A stretch of DNA of 51,427 nucleotides from Lacrimispora defluvii (GTDB lineage: Bacteria; Bacillota; Clostridia; Lachnospirales; Lachnospiraceae): positions 1-51,427 of the forward strand of contig JAAOXG010000007.1 in assembly GCA_013036995.1 (NCBI GenBank), written 5' to 3'. Both the position numbers and the translations under genes were made by a program. Positions within the stretch are counted from its first letter, which is position 1, and each line of letters begins with the position of its first letter. The notes under the pieces were generated by a model. The model was not told the origin of the DNA and did no database searches. It saw only the letters and a program-made list of their open reading frames with translations. This document shows, piece by piece, positions 44,076 to 51,427 of this stretch.

Positions 44076-44211
44076 AAGACAAAGAGCAGATGCGACGGTG
44101 CATATATTTTTATATATGCGCCGTTTTTTTATGCGAATAGCAAGAAAAATCCCATGCGTGTAAAGTGCATTTCTCATAGTTTAAATGAGTAGTTGTATCT
44201 GCTTTCGTCTT
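44076..44211 (+). ncRNA. putative structured leader of the bmpA-like gene
   Basis: AAGAC-AAAGAG-CAGAT (44076-44091) can pair with ATCTGC-TTTC-GTCTT (44197-44211) over about 14 pairs with a mismatch and a bulge. The helix encloses a terminator-like hairpin (ACGG-t-GCATATA / TATATGC-g-CCGT, 44095-44124, with a T-run) and a CTCAT/ATGAG hairpin (44174-44187), giving a multi-branched fold that ends five bases before the AGGAGG of the next gene. A TATAAT at 44053-44058 may be the promoter. It matches no riboswitch class I know. The hairpin alone could also simply end the ATPase transcript. Confidence 0.4.
44095..44130 (+). terminator. terminator/attenuator hairpin before the BMP operon
   Basis: Twelve-pair stem (44095-44106 with 44113-44124) closed by a T/A loop, followed by seven T's to 44130. 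It either ends the ATPase transcript or attenuates the BMP operon. Confidence 0.8.
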
Positions 44212-44230
44212 AAGAACAGGAGGATAAAAG

Positions 44231-45475
44231 ATGAAAAAATGGATGAGTATTTTGGTGACAGTAGTAATGCTGTGCGGTCTGCTGGCAGGATGTGGTTCTT
44301 CCGATGGAAAGAAATCTGATACAGCAGCCACAACAGAAGGAAATACAGCGGAGGCTGTAGCAGATTCTGATATAAAGGTAGGATTTATCTTTATCGGAGA
44401 TGAAAATGATGGTTATACTTATGCATTCTATAAAGGAGTGCAGGAGATGCAGAAAGAATACGGTCTTACAGATGACCAGATCAGCATTAAATGGAATGTC
44501 GGTGAAAATGAGGATTGTTACGAAGCTGCATGTGACTTAGCAGACGAAGGCTGCAATATTATCTTTGCCAACAGCTTTGGACATGAGGATTATATGATGC
44601 AGGCAGCCGAGCAGTATCCGGACGTAGAATTCTGCCATGCAACAGGAAATCAGGCAGCAGAGAGCGGACTTGACAATATGCATAACTATTATGTAGCAGT
44701 AGAAGAGTCAAGATATGTATCCGGTGTGGTTGCAGGATATAAATTAAATGAAATGATTGCAGATGGAACCATTACAGAAGATGAAGCAGTTATCGGATAT
44801 GTTGGAGCATATGCATATGCACAGGTAATTTCCGGATATGATGCATTTTATCTTGGCGTGAAATCCGTTTGTCCGTCAGCAACCATGAAAGTAAAATATA
44901 CAGGCTCCTGGGGTGACCAGTCAGCAGAGTATGACGTTGCAAAAGCATTAATTGAAGAAGAAAATTGTGTGATTATCAGCCAGCATTCCAACACAACAGG
45001 TCCTGCATCTGCCTGTGAAGAATTAGGCGCATATGTAGTTGGTTACAACATTTCCATGACAGATACAGCTCCAAATGCAGCATTAACTTCAGCATCTTTG
45101 GACTGGGGTCCATATATGAGCTATGCAGTTGGATGTGTATTAAATGGAGAATCCATTGATGCAGACTGGTGTAAAGGATATCCGGATGGAGCATGCATGA
45201 TTACAGATATTAATAAAAATGCATTTTCCGAGGAAACTTACAGTGAACTTACCACCAAGGTGGATGAAGTAGAAAAAGCACTTACCGATGATACCATGGA
45301 AGTATTTGATACCAGCACATTTACAGTAGACGGAAAACAGTTAGATGAAAGCTATGAAGATTCCAAAGGAAACAAACCAATCTGGGATGGTGCATATCAT
45401 GAATCCTATTTCTTCTCAGCACCGGATGTAACATTTATCGTAGATGGTATTACAGAATTAAATCAGGTAGTTTAG
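44231..45475 (+). CDS. BMP family ABC transporter substrate-binding lipoprotein
   Basis: A 414-residue periplasmic-binding-type lipoprotein of the BMP/PnrA-like (Med) family: signal peptide with lipobox L-L-A-G-C, Cys21; then V-G-F-I-F-I-G-D-E-N-D-G-Y-T and G-C-N-I-I-F-A-N-S-F-G-H, and the sugar/base-binding cleft pattern Y-V-G-A-Y-A-Y-A near residue 195. BMP proteins bind nucleosides or related ring compounds. It feeds the double ATPase and two permeases downstream. AGGAGG precedes the ATG at 44231. The ligand here might be the ring compound processed by the hydrolase at 49737, by context. Confidence 0.92.
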   Translation: MKKWMSILVTVVMLCGLLAGCGSSDGKKSDTAATTEGNTAEAVADSDIKVGFIFIGDENDGYTYAFYKGVQEMQKEYGLTDDQISIKWNVGENEDCYEAACDLADEGCNIIFANSFGHEDYMMQAAEQYPDVEFCHATGNQAAESGLDNMHNYYVAVEESRYVSGVVAGYKLNEMIADGTITEDEAVIGYVGAYAYAQVISGYDAFYLGVKSVCPSATMKVKYTGSWGDQSAEYDVAKALIEEENCVIISQHSNTTGPASACEELGAYVVGYNISMTDTAPNAALTSASLDWGPYMSYAVGCVLNGESIDADWCKGYPDGACMITDINKNAFSEETYSELTTKVDEVEKALTDDTMEVFDTSTFTVDGKQLDESYEDSKGNKPIWDGAYHESYFFSAPDVTFIVDGITELNQVV

Positions 45476-45511
45476 GTTGAAAAAGAAGATGATATAGAGG
45501 AAAAGGGGATT

Positions 45512-45546
45512 GCTGCAAAATGGGGAGAACTTCCCTGTTTTGCAGC
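45512..45546 (+). terminator. intercistronic hairpin after the lipoprotein gene
   Basis: GCTGCAAAA (45512-45520) pairs with TTTTGCAGC (45538-45546), with further inner pairs (GGGA/TCCC). No clear T-run follows. As after other lipoprotein genes it may protect the upstream message. Confidence 0.6.
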
Positions 45547-45569
45547 CCTTTCTATAAGGAGGTAGGCGC

Positions 45570-47102
45570 ATGGAAACAAAGTGTGCGATTGAATTGAAAG
45601 GAATTACCAAAAGATTTGGCAAAGTGGTAGCCAATAAAAATGTCAGCCTGAGTTTAAAAAATGGTGAAATACTCTCAATTCTCGGTGAAAACGGAAGTGG
45701 AAAAACAACACTTATGAATATGCTTTCCGGCATTTATTTCCCGGATGAAGGAGAAATTATTGTAAATGGACAGGAAGCATGCATCCGCTCTCCCTTTGAT
45801 GCATTTCAGCTGGGAATTGGAATGATACACCAGCATTTTAAACTGGTAGACGTATTTACGGCAGAGCAGAATATCATCATGGGACTTCCTGGGAAAAACA
45901 GGCTGGATATGAAAGCAATATCCGCAGAAATTCAGACATTAATCGAAAAATATGGATTTGAAATGGATACCAGGAAAAAAATTTATGAGATGTCCGTATC
46001 AGAAAAACAGACCGTTGAAATTATGAAGGTTCTTTACCGTGGCGCAAAGATTTTAATTCTGGATGAGCCTACGGCAGTTTTAACACCGCAGGAAACAGAA
46101 AAATTATTTTCTGTTTTACGCCGTATGAAAGAGGATGGCAAAGCAATCATTATTATTACGCATAAATTACATGAAGTCTTAGATATTTCTGACCGTGTAG
46201 CGGTGCTTCGAAAGGGCGAATACATCGGTTGCGTAGATACCAAAGATGCCGATGAACTTTCCCTGACAGAGATGATGGTAGGAAAAAAGGTAGAACTTGA
46301 TATAGAGCGTCCGAAGCCGAAAAATGTGAAAACACGAATCAAAGTGGAACATCTTACCTGTACCGACCAGTATGGCGTGAAGATGTTAGATGATGTTTCT
46401 TTCGATATAAAGAGCGGTGAGATTCTTGGAATTGCCGGCATTGCAGGAAGTGGGCAGAAAGAACTGCTAGAAGCAATTGCCGGACTTCATGCAGCAAAGG
46501 ATGAAAGCCGGATTACCTATTACACAGATGAAAAAGAGGAAGTAAACCTGATTGAAATGAATCCGCTGGAAATGAAGAAGCATCAGGTATCTATTGCATT
46601 TGTCCCGGAAGACAGACTTGGTATGGGACTGGTTGGAAATATGGATATGATTGACAATATGATGCTGCGGAGCTATCGCAACGGAAAATCATTTTTTGCA
46701 GACAGAAAGAAGCCGGCACTTTTGGCAGAAAAGGTAAAAGATGAGTTAGAAGTTGTGACACCGGGAATTAAGACTGCAGTAAGAAAGATGTCAGGTGGAA
46801 ATGTCCAGAAGGTTCTGGTAGGAAGAGAAATTGCAGATAATCCACAGGTTCTGATGACGGCTTATGCCGTAAGAGGACTGGATATCAATACATCCTATGC
46901 GATTTATCATTTGCTGACAAGACAGAAGGAGCAGGGAGCAGCAGTAGTTTACGTCGGGGAAGATCTTGATGTATTACTTTCCATGTGTGACCGGATTCTG
47001 GTTTTGTGTGGAGGATGTATTTCAGATATTTTACCGGGAGAAGAAGCAACCAAAGAACAGGTAGGATATCTGATGACACATAAAGGAGGTGCAGGAAGAT
47101 GA
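45570..47102 (+). CDS. BMP-type ABC transporter ATPase with two ABC domains
   Basis: A 510-residue fusion of two ABC domains, as in NupO/RbsA-type nucleoside and sugar importers. Domain one: Walker A G-E-N-G-S-G-K-T, signature-like M-S-V-S-E-K-Q, Walker B I-L-I-L-D-E-P-T-A-V-L. Domain two is the usual degenerate type: G-I-A-G-S-G-Q-K, signature M-S-G-G-N-V-Q-K and, instead of Walker B acid, V-L-M-T-A-Y-A-V-R-G-L-D. Only the first site is expected to hydrolyse ATP well. AAGGAGG precedes it; its stop overlaps the next start (ATGA). Confidence 0.92.
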   Translation: METKCAIELKGITKRFGKVVANKNVSLSLKNGEILSILGENGSGKTTLMNMLSGIYFPDEGEIIVNGQEACIRSPFDAFQLGIGMIHQHFKLVDVFTAEQNIIMGLPGKNRLDMKAISAEIQTLIEKYGFEMDTRKKIYEMSVSEKQTVEIMKVLYRGAKILILDEPTAVLTPQETEKLFSVLRRMKEDGKAIIIITHKLHEVLDISDRVAVLRKGEYIGCVDTKDADELSLTEMMVGKKVELDIERPKPKNVKTRIKVEHLTCTDQYGVKMLDDVSFDIKSGEILGIAGIAGSGQKELLEAIAGLHAAKDESRITYYTDEKEEVNLIEMNPLEMKKHQVSIAFVPEDRLGMGLVGNMDMIDNMMLRSYRNGKSFFADRKKPALLAEKVKDELEVVTPGIKTAVRKMSGGNVQKVLVGREIADNPQVLMTAYAVRGLDINTSYAIYHLLTRQKEQGAAVVYVGEDLDVLLSMCDRILVLCGGCISDILPGEEATKEQVGYLMTHKGGAGR

Positions 47103-48223
47103 ATGAAAAACAGGCAGTAAAAAAAGAACCATTCTTACGATTAAGCAGAAGAGATGACCTTCCGTTCTTAAAATCCTGCGGAATCCGTCTGATAGCGGTA
47201 CTTTTGGCATTGGTTTTATGTGGAATATTATTATTTTTCCTGACCAAAGAAAATGCTTTTTCCGTATACCGGACCATGCTTTACGGAGCACTTGGCTCCA
47301 GCCGGAAAATCTGGGTAACGGTTCGTGAAACCATGTTTTTGCTGGGTGTAGCTGTGGCACTGACACCGGCATTTAAAATGAAATTCTGGAACATTGGTGC
47401 GGAAGGTCAGATGTTAGCCGGAGCAATCGCAACATCGGCAGTTATGATATATGGAGCAAATCTTCCGGCTCCGGTTCTTATGATATGTATGATTGGAGCC
47501 AGCATTCTGGCAGGACTTGTTTGGGGATTTGGACCGGCAGTCTGCAAGGCAAAGTGGAATACCAATGAGACATTATTTACTTTGATGATGAACTATATTG
47601 CGATTCAGTTTGCATCGTTTTTCTCCGTATTCTGGGAAGCAGTAAAAGGAAGCGGAACCATTGGCGTTATTAATAAACGTTCAAAAGCCGGATGGCTTCC
47701 AACAGATTTCTTAAGCGGTATATTCGGCAGATATAATTTTGCAATTATTACATTAATTGTCCTGGCATTGCTGATTTTTGTACATGTTTATATGAAATAC
47801 AGTAAACAGGGCTTTGAGATTTCTGTAGTAGGAGAAAGTACCAATACAGCCCGATATGCAGGTATGAAAGTAAAGAAAGTAATTGTCCGTACCATGTTAC
47901 TTTCCAGTGCATTGGCAGGATTGATGGGATTTTTGATTGTAAGTGGTTCCAGCCATACGGTATCCACAACAACCGGAGGCAGCAGAGGTTTTACCGCAAT
48001 TATTGTAGCATGGCTTGCAAACTTTAATCCGGTTGTGATGCTGATTATCTCTTTCTTCTTATGCGTATTGGGACAGGGAGCATCACAGATTGCAACGGAT
48101 TATAATCTGAATGAATCAGCCTCAGATGTAGTGTGCGGAATTGTATTGTTCTTTATCCTGGCATGTGAATTGTTTGCACGGTATCGTGTCATTGTCCGGG
48201 GAAGAAAGGAGGATGCAGAATGA
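47099..48223 (+). CDS. BMP-type ABC transporter permease 1
   Basis: A 374-residue permease of the BPD_transp_2/NupP type with about nine helices. Features are the conserved F-W-N-I-G-A-E-G-Q-M-L-A-G-A near residue 97, and V-V-G-E-S-T-N-T-A-R-Y-A-G-M near 243. Overlaps the ATPase gene and the next permease gene by 4 bases each (ATGA), so the three are translationally coupled. Confidence 0.92.
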   Translation: MNEKQAVKKEPFLRLSRRDDLPFLKSCGIRLIAVLLALVLCGILLFFLTKENAFSVYRTMLYGALGSSRKIWVTVRETMFLLGVAVALTPAFKMKFWNIGAEGQMLAGAIATSAVMIYGANLPAPVLMICMIGASILAGLVWGFGPAVCKAKWNTNETLFTLMMNYIAIQFASFFSVFWEAVKGSGTIGVINKRSKAGWLPTDFLSGIFGRYNFAIITLIVLALLIFVHVYMKYSKQGFEISVVGESTNTARYAGMKVKKVIVRTMLLSSALAGLMGFLIVSGSSHTVSTTTGGSRGFTAIIVAWLANFNPVVMLIISFFLCVLGQGASQIATDYNLNESASDVVCGIVLFFILACELFARYRVIVRGRKEDAE

Positions 48224-49227
48224 TTTCATTTTTGATGACTGTATTACAAAAGGTATTTTCGATTTCTTTCCTTTGCGCGGCAGTGGTGCAGGGAATGCCG
48301 CTTTTATATGGTGCTACCGGTGAAATTCTGACGGAAAAATCCGGCAATCTAAACCTTGGTATCCCGGGCATTATGTACATGGGCGGAATTGGAGGACTGA
48401 CAGGAGCTTATTTATATGAAAACAGTGGCGGCAGCATACATCCGGGAATCAGCGTATTGATATCGGTTGTATTTGCACTGGTATTTTCCATAATCGGAGG
48501 ATTGATTTATGCGGTATTAACGATTACATTCCGGGCAAATCAGAATGTAACAGGTCTTGCATTAACAACCTTTGGTATCGGTCTTGGCAATTTCTTGGGT
48601 GGTTCCATTTCAAGACTTGCGGGAACAGCCAGTCAGATTACCGTGTATACAACCGGTAAAGCATTTAAGACAACGATTCCGGTGCTTTCTAATCTGGGAG
48701 GAATCGGAAAACTGTTCTTCTCTTATGGCTTTTTAACTTATCTTGCAATTGTGATTGCACTGATTTGTGCTTACATTTTAAAGAAAACAAGAGTGGGAAT
48801 TAATCTTTCTGCAGTAGGAGAGAATCCGGCAGCAGCAGATGCAGCAGGCATTTCCGTAACAAAGTATAAATATGTTGCAACTGTACTGGGAGCAGCAATC
48901 AGTGGTCTTGGTGGTTTGTATTTTGTAATGGAATATTTAGGTGGAACATGGCAGAATAATGGATTTGGTGACAGAGGATGGCTTGCCGTAGCATTGGTTA
49001 TCTTTGCTTTATGGAGACCGGCGAGAGTCATCTGGGGAGCGGTCCTTTTCGGTGGATTATATATTTTATATTCCTATATTCCAATCAGCGGACTGATTCA
49101 GGAACTTTTCAAAATGCTGCCTTATGTAGTAACCATTATTGTACTGATTGTAAGCAGTGTAAAGAAAAAGAAAGAGAACCAGCCGCCGATGGGACTTGGA
49201 ATTCCTTATTTCAGAGAGGACCGGTAA
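48220..49227 (+). CDS. BMP-type ABC transporter permease 2
   Basis: A 335-residue partner permease of the NupQ type: L-N-L-G-I-P-G-I-M-Y-M-G (the common N-L-G-x-P-G-x-M motif), T-G-L-A-L-T-T-F-G and V-G-E-N-P-A-A-A-D-A-A-G-I. Completes the importer. Its 3' end overlaps the last 22 bases of the convergent gene at 49206-49598. Confidence 0.92.
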   Translation: MISFLMTVLQKVFSISFLCAAVVQGMPLLYGATGEILTEKSGNLNLGIPGIMYMGGIGGLTGAYLYENSGGSIHPGISVLISVVFALVFSIIGGLIYAVLTITFRANQNVTGLALTTFGIGLGNFLGGSISRLAGTASQITVYTTGKAFKTTIPVLSNLGGIGKLFFSYGFLTYLAIVIALICAYILKKTRVGINLSAVGENPAAADAAGISVTKYKYVATVLGAAISGLGGLYFVMEYLGGTWQNNGFGDRGWLAVALVIFALWRPARVIWGAVLFGGLYILYSYIPISGLIQELFKMLPYVVTIIVLIVSSVKKKKENQPPMGLGIPYFREDR

Positions 49228-49598
49228 TAACGCCATCCCCTGAAGGAAGTAATATCAGTTGCATCGGACAGAGCATAAGGCTCGCAGATAAATCCGATTA
49301 CAGAAGTTTCGTCGGAAAGAACAATCTTTCCAAGTCCCAGTGGAGAAGGGATCATGGATAAAAATTTTCCTAAGGCTTCATAGGTAAGAGAGAAAATCTC
49401 CACCTCGATGGAAGAACCACCTTCTTCACAGCGGACAAGACCGGGTTTTTCCGGAAAAGTCGGAATTGCATATAATTTGTATACAGGTGCTGTATTGGCA
49501 ACGGAGACAAATTCCGCATTTAAATCCGTAAGCTGATGGTTTAAAGAAAAGCCACGCATATGAAGTCCACATACAGCAAGTTGAATTGTTTCAGACAT
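49206..49598 (-). CDS. allophanate hydrolase C-domain-like protein (AtzF-like small subunit)
   Basis: A 130-residue protein that resembles the C-terminal domain of allophanate hydrolase (gamma-glutamyl-cyclotransferase-like fold), seen alone in several bacteria: A-V-C-G-L-H-M-R-G-F-S-L-N at the start, Y-K-L-Y-A-I-P and L-G-K-F-L-S-M-I-P-S-P-L-G-L-G-K-I. The amidase part that hydrolyses allophanate is absent, so it may work by itself on a small urea derivative. Ribosome site AAAGGATG before ATG 49598. It shares a 138-base divergent region with the ring-opening amidohydrolase gene and likely belongs to the same pathway. Confidence 0.72.
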   Translation of the reverse strand: MSETIQLAVCGLHMRGFSLNHQLTDLNAEFVSVANTAPVYKLYAIPTFPEKPGLVRCEEGGSSIEVEIFSLTYEALGKFLSMIPSPLGLGKIVLSDETSVIGFICEPYALSDATDITSFRGWRYYRSSLK

Positions 49599-49736
49599 CG
49601 TAACATCATCCTTTCAGGTATTATATTTTTTCTCTTATTTTACTGAAAGCGGGGACAGGATGTCTTGTGAACAGAAAACAAAAAAAACATATTGTTTCTT
49701 GTAATAAAATAACAAAAGATTCAGGAGGTAAAAAGA

Positions 49737-50828
49737 ATGAACGCAGTTTATGTAGTACCAACCAAGACACCAAGTGATGTGTCAGGAATTCAGAAACTTA
49801 TTGATGAGAAAGTAATTGCACCGGAGGACATCATAGCAGTACTGGGAAAGACAGAAGGTAATGGATGTGTCAATGACTGGACCCGTGGATATTCTGTCGA
49901 TACATTAAAGCATTACTTTACAGGTCTGATGAATGAAGAAGCAGCAGAGAAAATCATTTATGTAATGTCCGGCGGAACAGAAGGAATTTTAAGTCCGCAT
50001 CTGGCACTGATTTGTAAAAATGATAAAGTCTGTGATTGCGGTCTGGAGAAATCATTAGCAGTCGGTGTAACAAGAACGCCAACCATTCTCCCGGAGGAAC
50101 TTGGAAGAATGCGTCAGGTAGAGCTGGTAGAAGCATCCGTAAAAGAGGCAATGTCAAGTGCAGGTATCGAAGACCCGAAAGATGTTCATTTTGTCCAGAT
50201 TAAATGTCCGCTGCTTACTTCACAGCGAATCAAAGAAGCAGAAGAAAGAGGAAATACAGTTGTAACACAGGATACTTATAAATCCATGGGATTCTCAAGA
50301 GGTGCATGTGCACTGGGCGTAGCTTTGGCATTAGGCGAAGTCCCGGAAGGCTCTGTAACAGATGAAAGCGTCTGTCATGACTGGAGCCTTTACAGTGAAG
50401 TGGCATCTACATCAGCCGGTATTGAATTAATGGAATGTGAGATTATCCTGTTTGGTAATGCGAAAGGTGCAGGAAGCTGCTATTACATGGAACATGATGT
50501 CATGAAGGATTCCATTGATGCGGAAGCGGTTATGCGTGCGATGGATAAAGCAAAGCTTGGCTATCTTAGAACAAAGAATGATGAATCAAGAGAATTCGTT
50601 CATATTCTGGCAAAAGCAGAATCCGATCCGACCGGATATGTAAGAGGCAGAAGAAATGCCATGAATGAGGATTCCGACATTAACCATACCAGACATGCAA
50701 GAGCTGTTGTTGGTGGAGTCTTAGCATCCATTGTTGGTGACCCGATGATTTATGTTTCCGGTGGTGGAGAACATCAGGGTCCTGCCGGTGGCGGCCCGGT
50801 AGCTGTAATCGGCAAAGTAAAGGCTTAA
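49737..50828 (+). CDS. ring-opening amidohydrolase (cyanuric acid amidohydrolase/barbiturase family)
   Basis: A 363-residue member of the AtzD/TrzD/barbiturase family. The three internal repeats each give a Ser/Lys pair: Lys38 in L-G-K-T-E-G-N-G with Ser78 in M-S-G-G-T-E-G; Lys155 in V-Q-I-K-C-P-L-L-T with a Ser in A-S-T-S-A-G-I; and Lys292 in H-I-L-A-K-A-E-S-D with Ser340 in V-S-G-G-G-E-H-Q-G-P. These enzymes open cyanuric acid or barbituric acid rings by hydrolysing an amide bond. Which substrate applies cannot be read from sequence. AGGAGG before ATG. The BMP importer upstream and the AtzF-like gene suggest a cyclic ureide uptake and breakdown pathway. Confidence 0.88.
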   Translation: MNAVYVVPTKTPSDVSGIQKLIDEKVIAPEDIIAVLGKTEGNGCVNDWTRGYSVDTLKHYFTGLMNEEAAEKIIYVMSGGTEGILSPHLALICKNDKVCDCGLEKSLAVGVTRTPTILPEELGRMRQVELVEASVKEAMSSAGIEDPKDVHFVQIKCPLLTSQRIKEAEERGNTVVTQDTYKSMGFSRGACALGVALALGEVPEGSVTDESVCHDWSLYSEVASTSAGIELMECEIILFGNAKGAGSCYYMEHDVMKDSIDAEAVMRAMDKAKLGYLRTKNDESREFVHILAKAESDPTGYVRGRRNAMNEDSDINHTRHARAVVGGVLASIVGDPMIYVSGGGEHQGPAGGGPVAVIGKVKA

Positions 50829-50830
50829 GC

Positions 50831-51352
50831 CCGCAATCCAGCAGGGGGACAGATATAGGAAGCAGTAAAAAATAGCATGAAAAGAGCATTTTGTTTTTGT
50901 ATTGAAATACCGCATTTCTAAGGTGCATGTTCTTATTTTTTCAATAAAAACTGTTTTTCCAATGTTTCACAAACTTGCGGTACTGTTCGCCCGGTTTCGG
51001 ATTCCTTTTGAGGGTTGTTAGGGGCACTTAGAATTTCGTCTGGCATCCGGCAACGCTGGCACAAGGATGTGCCAGCGAGGCGCATATGAACATGGATGTG
51101 AATTTGCGCCGGTTGCCAGATATCAAAAGATATAATTTGAAATTCTTAGTGCCCCTTGCAAGCTTCATGTGGAATCCGTACCGGACGGACAGTACTCACA
51201 AGTTTATGAAAGCAACGGAAAGACAGTTTATAAGCAATAAGAACATGCGCCTAAGAACTGCAGGTATTCCAACACGAATAAAACAAAATGCTCTTTTCAC
51301 GCTAAGTTTTTTGCTGGCTTCTGTTCTACTGCATCCCCCCTGCGGTATTGCG
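50831..51352. repeat. 520-base imperfect palindrome with internal hairpins
   Basis: The left arm (50831-51037) recurs, inverted, in the right arm (about 51145-51352), roughly three quarters identical with small gaps; the longest shared block is TGAAAAGAGCATTTTGTTTT. At the tip lie CGCTGGCACA/TGTGCCAGCG (51054-51063/51068-51077, perfect), GGCGCA/TGCGCC (51079-51084/51105-51110) and TCTGGCA/TGCCAGA (51039-51045/51114-51120). No coding frame is evident. The last 75 bases after it contain further palindromes (TGCTATA/TATAGCA near 51368-51395). Confidence 0.85.
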
Positions 51353-51427
51353 GAGCGAAAGCTTTCGTGCTATACTTTGAGCAAATTTTATAGCAGTATG
51401 TGATACATAGAGATGAGCAAAACTCCC

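Noticed and set aside
44053-44230. Purine riboswitch before the BMP importer
   Set aside because: The conserved loop sequences of the purine aptamer are absent; only an unclassified fold can be supported.
51086-51403. 105-codon plus-strand frame at the window end
   Set aside because: It reads through the right arm of the palindrome, has no ribosome site and no family resemblance.
1-51427. CRISPR arrays, tRNA and rRNA genes, integrases or transposases
   Set aside because: None found by reading; no regular spaced repeats, no cloverleaf noticed, and no recombinase domain in any frame.

Overview
The window reads as chromosome of an anaerobic, gut-type Firmicute of the Clostridia, most likely a Lachnospiraceae relative. 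The signs are AGGAGG ribosome sites, sigma70-type promoters, CXnC-type small proteins, a T-box leader, Tn1549-like conjugative-element genes, a group IIC intron scar and BMP-type ABC transporters. I recognise families from the translated sequence only; no search was run. By eye, base and codon use differ somewhat between the first 27.5 kb and the rest.

Layout. 1-5.3 kb: small accessory genes (DUF2871 membrane protein, remnants of a CooC-like ATPase locus, a divergent HxlR regulator/flavin reductase pair, GNAT acetyltransferases, a methyltransferase, a P-loop kinase-like protein). 5.3-20.1 kb: a coherent peptide-use locus. A P1 (DmpA-type) peptidase and a sigma54-activator-like regulator that has lost its ATPase motifs stand beside a long operon: solute-binding lipoprotein, two permeases, two ATPases, then M55 D-aminopeptidase, M42 aminopeptidase, a C26-type gamma-glutamyl hydrolase, a CapA-like protein and an M20 peptidase fused to a GNAT domain. 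Together they look like import plus hydrolysis of peptides with D- or gamma-glutamyl linkages. 20.4-27.4 kb: an EamA transporter, a RelA/SpoT-domain gene and a GH3 glycosidase gene each broken by one in-frame TGA, and a BASS-family transporter under a T-box riboswitch.

27.5-35.5 kb is a defence/mobile scrapyard: the C-terminal end of a type I restriction HsdR, then DUF6361 + phospholipase-D-like nuclease + SF2 helicase (the gene content I associate with the Azaca anti-phage system). The helicase is cut after motif II and runs in frame into conjugative-element sequence. Further conjugative-element pieces follow (DpnD/PcfM-like, MT-A70 methylase joined to a large ICE protein), then the 5' part of a group IIC intron whose reverse-transcriptase start codon now opens an adhesin-like ORF. 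At least three of these junctions are in frame.

35.5-51.4 kb: RlmD rRNA methyltransferase, a DUF4143 ATPase, a secreted MBL-fold protein, a CsoR repressor with a P1B ATPase carrying matching operators (the ATPase lacks its M3 helix), then a BMP-type ABC importer (lipoprotein, double ATPase, two permeases). These are followed by an allophanate-hydrolase-C-domain-like gene and a cyanuric acid amidohydrolase/barbiturase family enzyme, which suggests uptake and ring-opening of a cyclic ureide. The window closes with a roughly 520-base imperfect palindrome of unknown nature.
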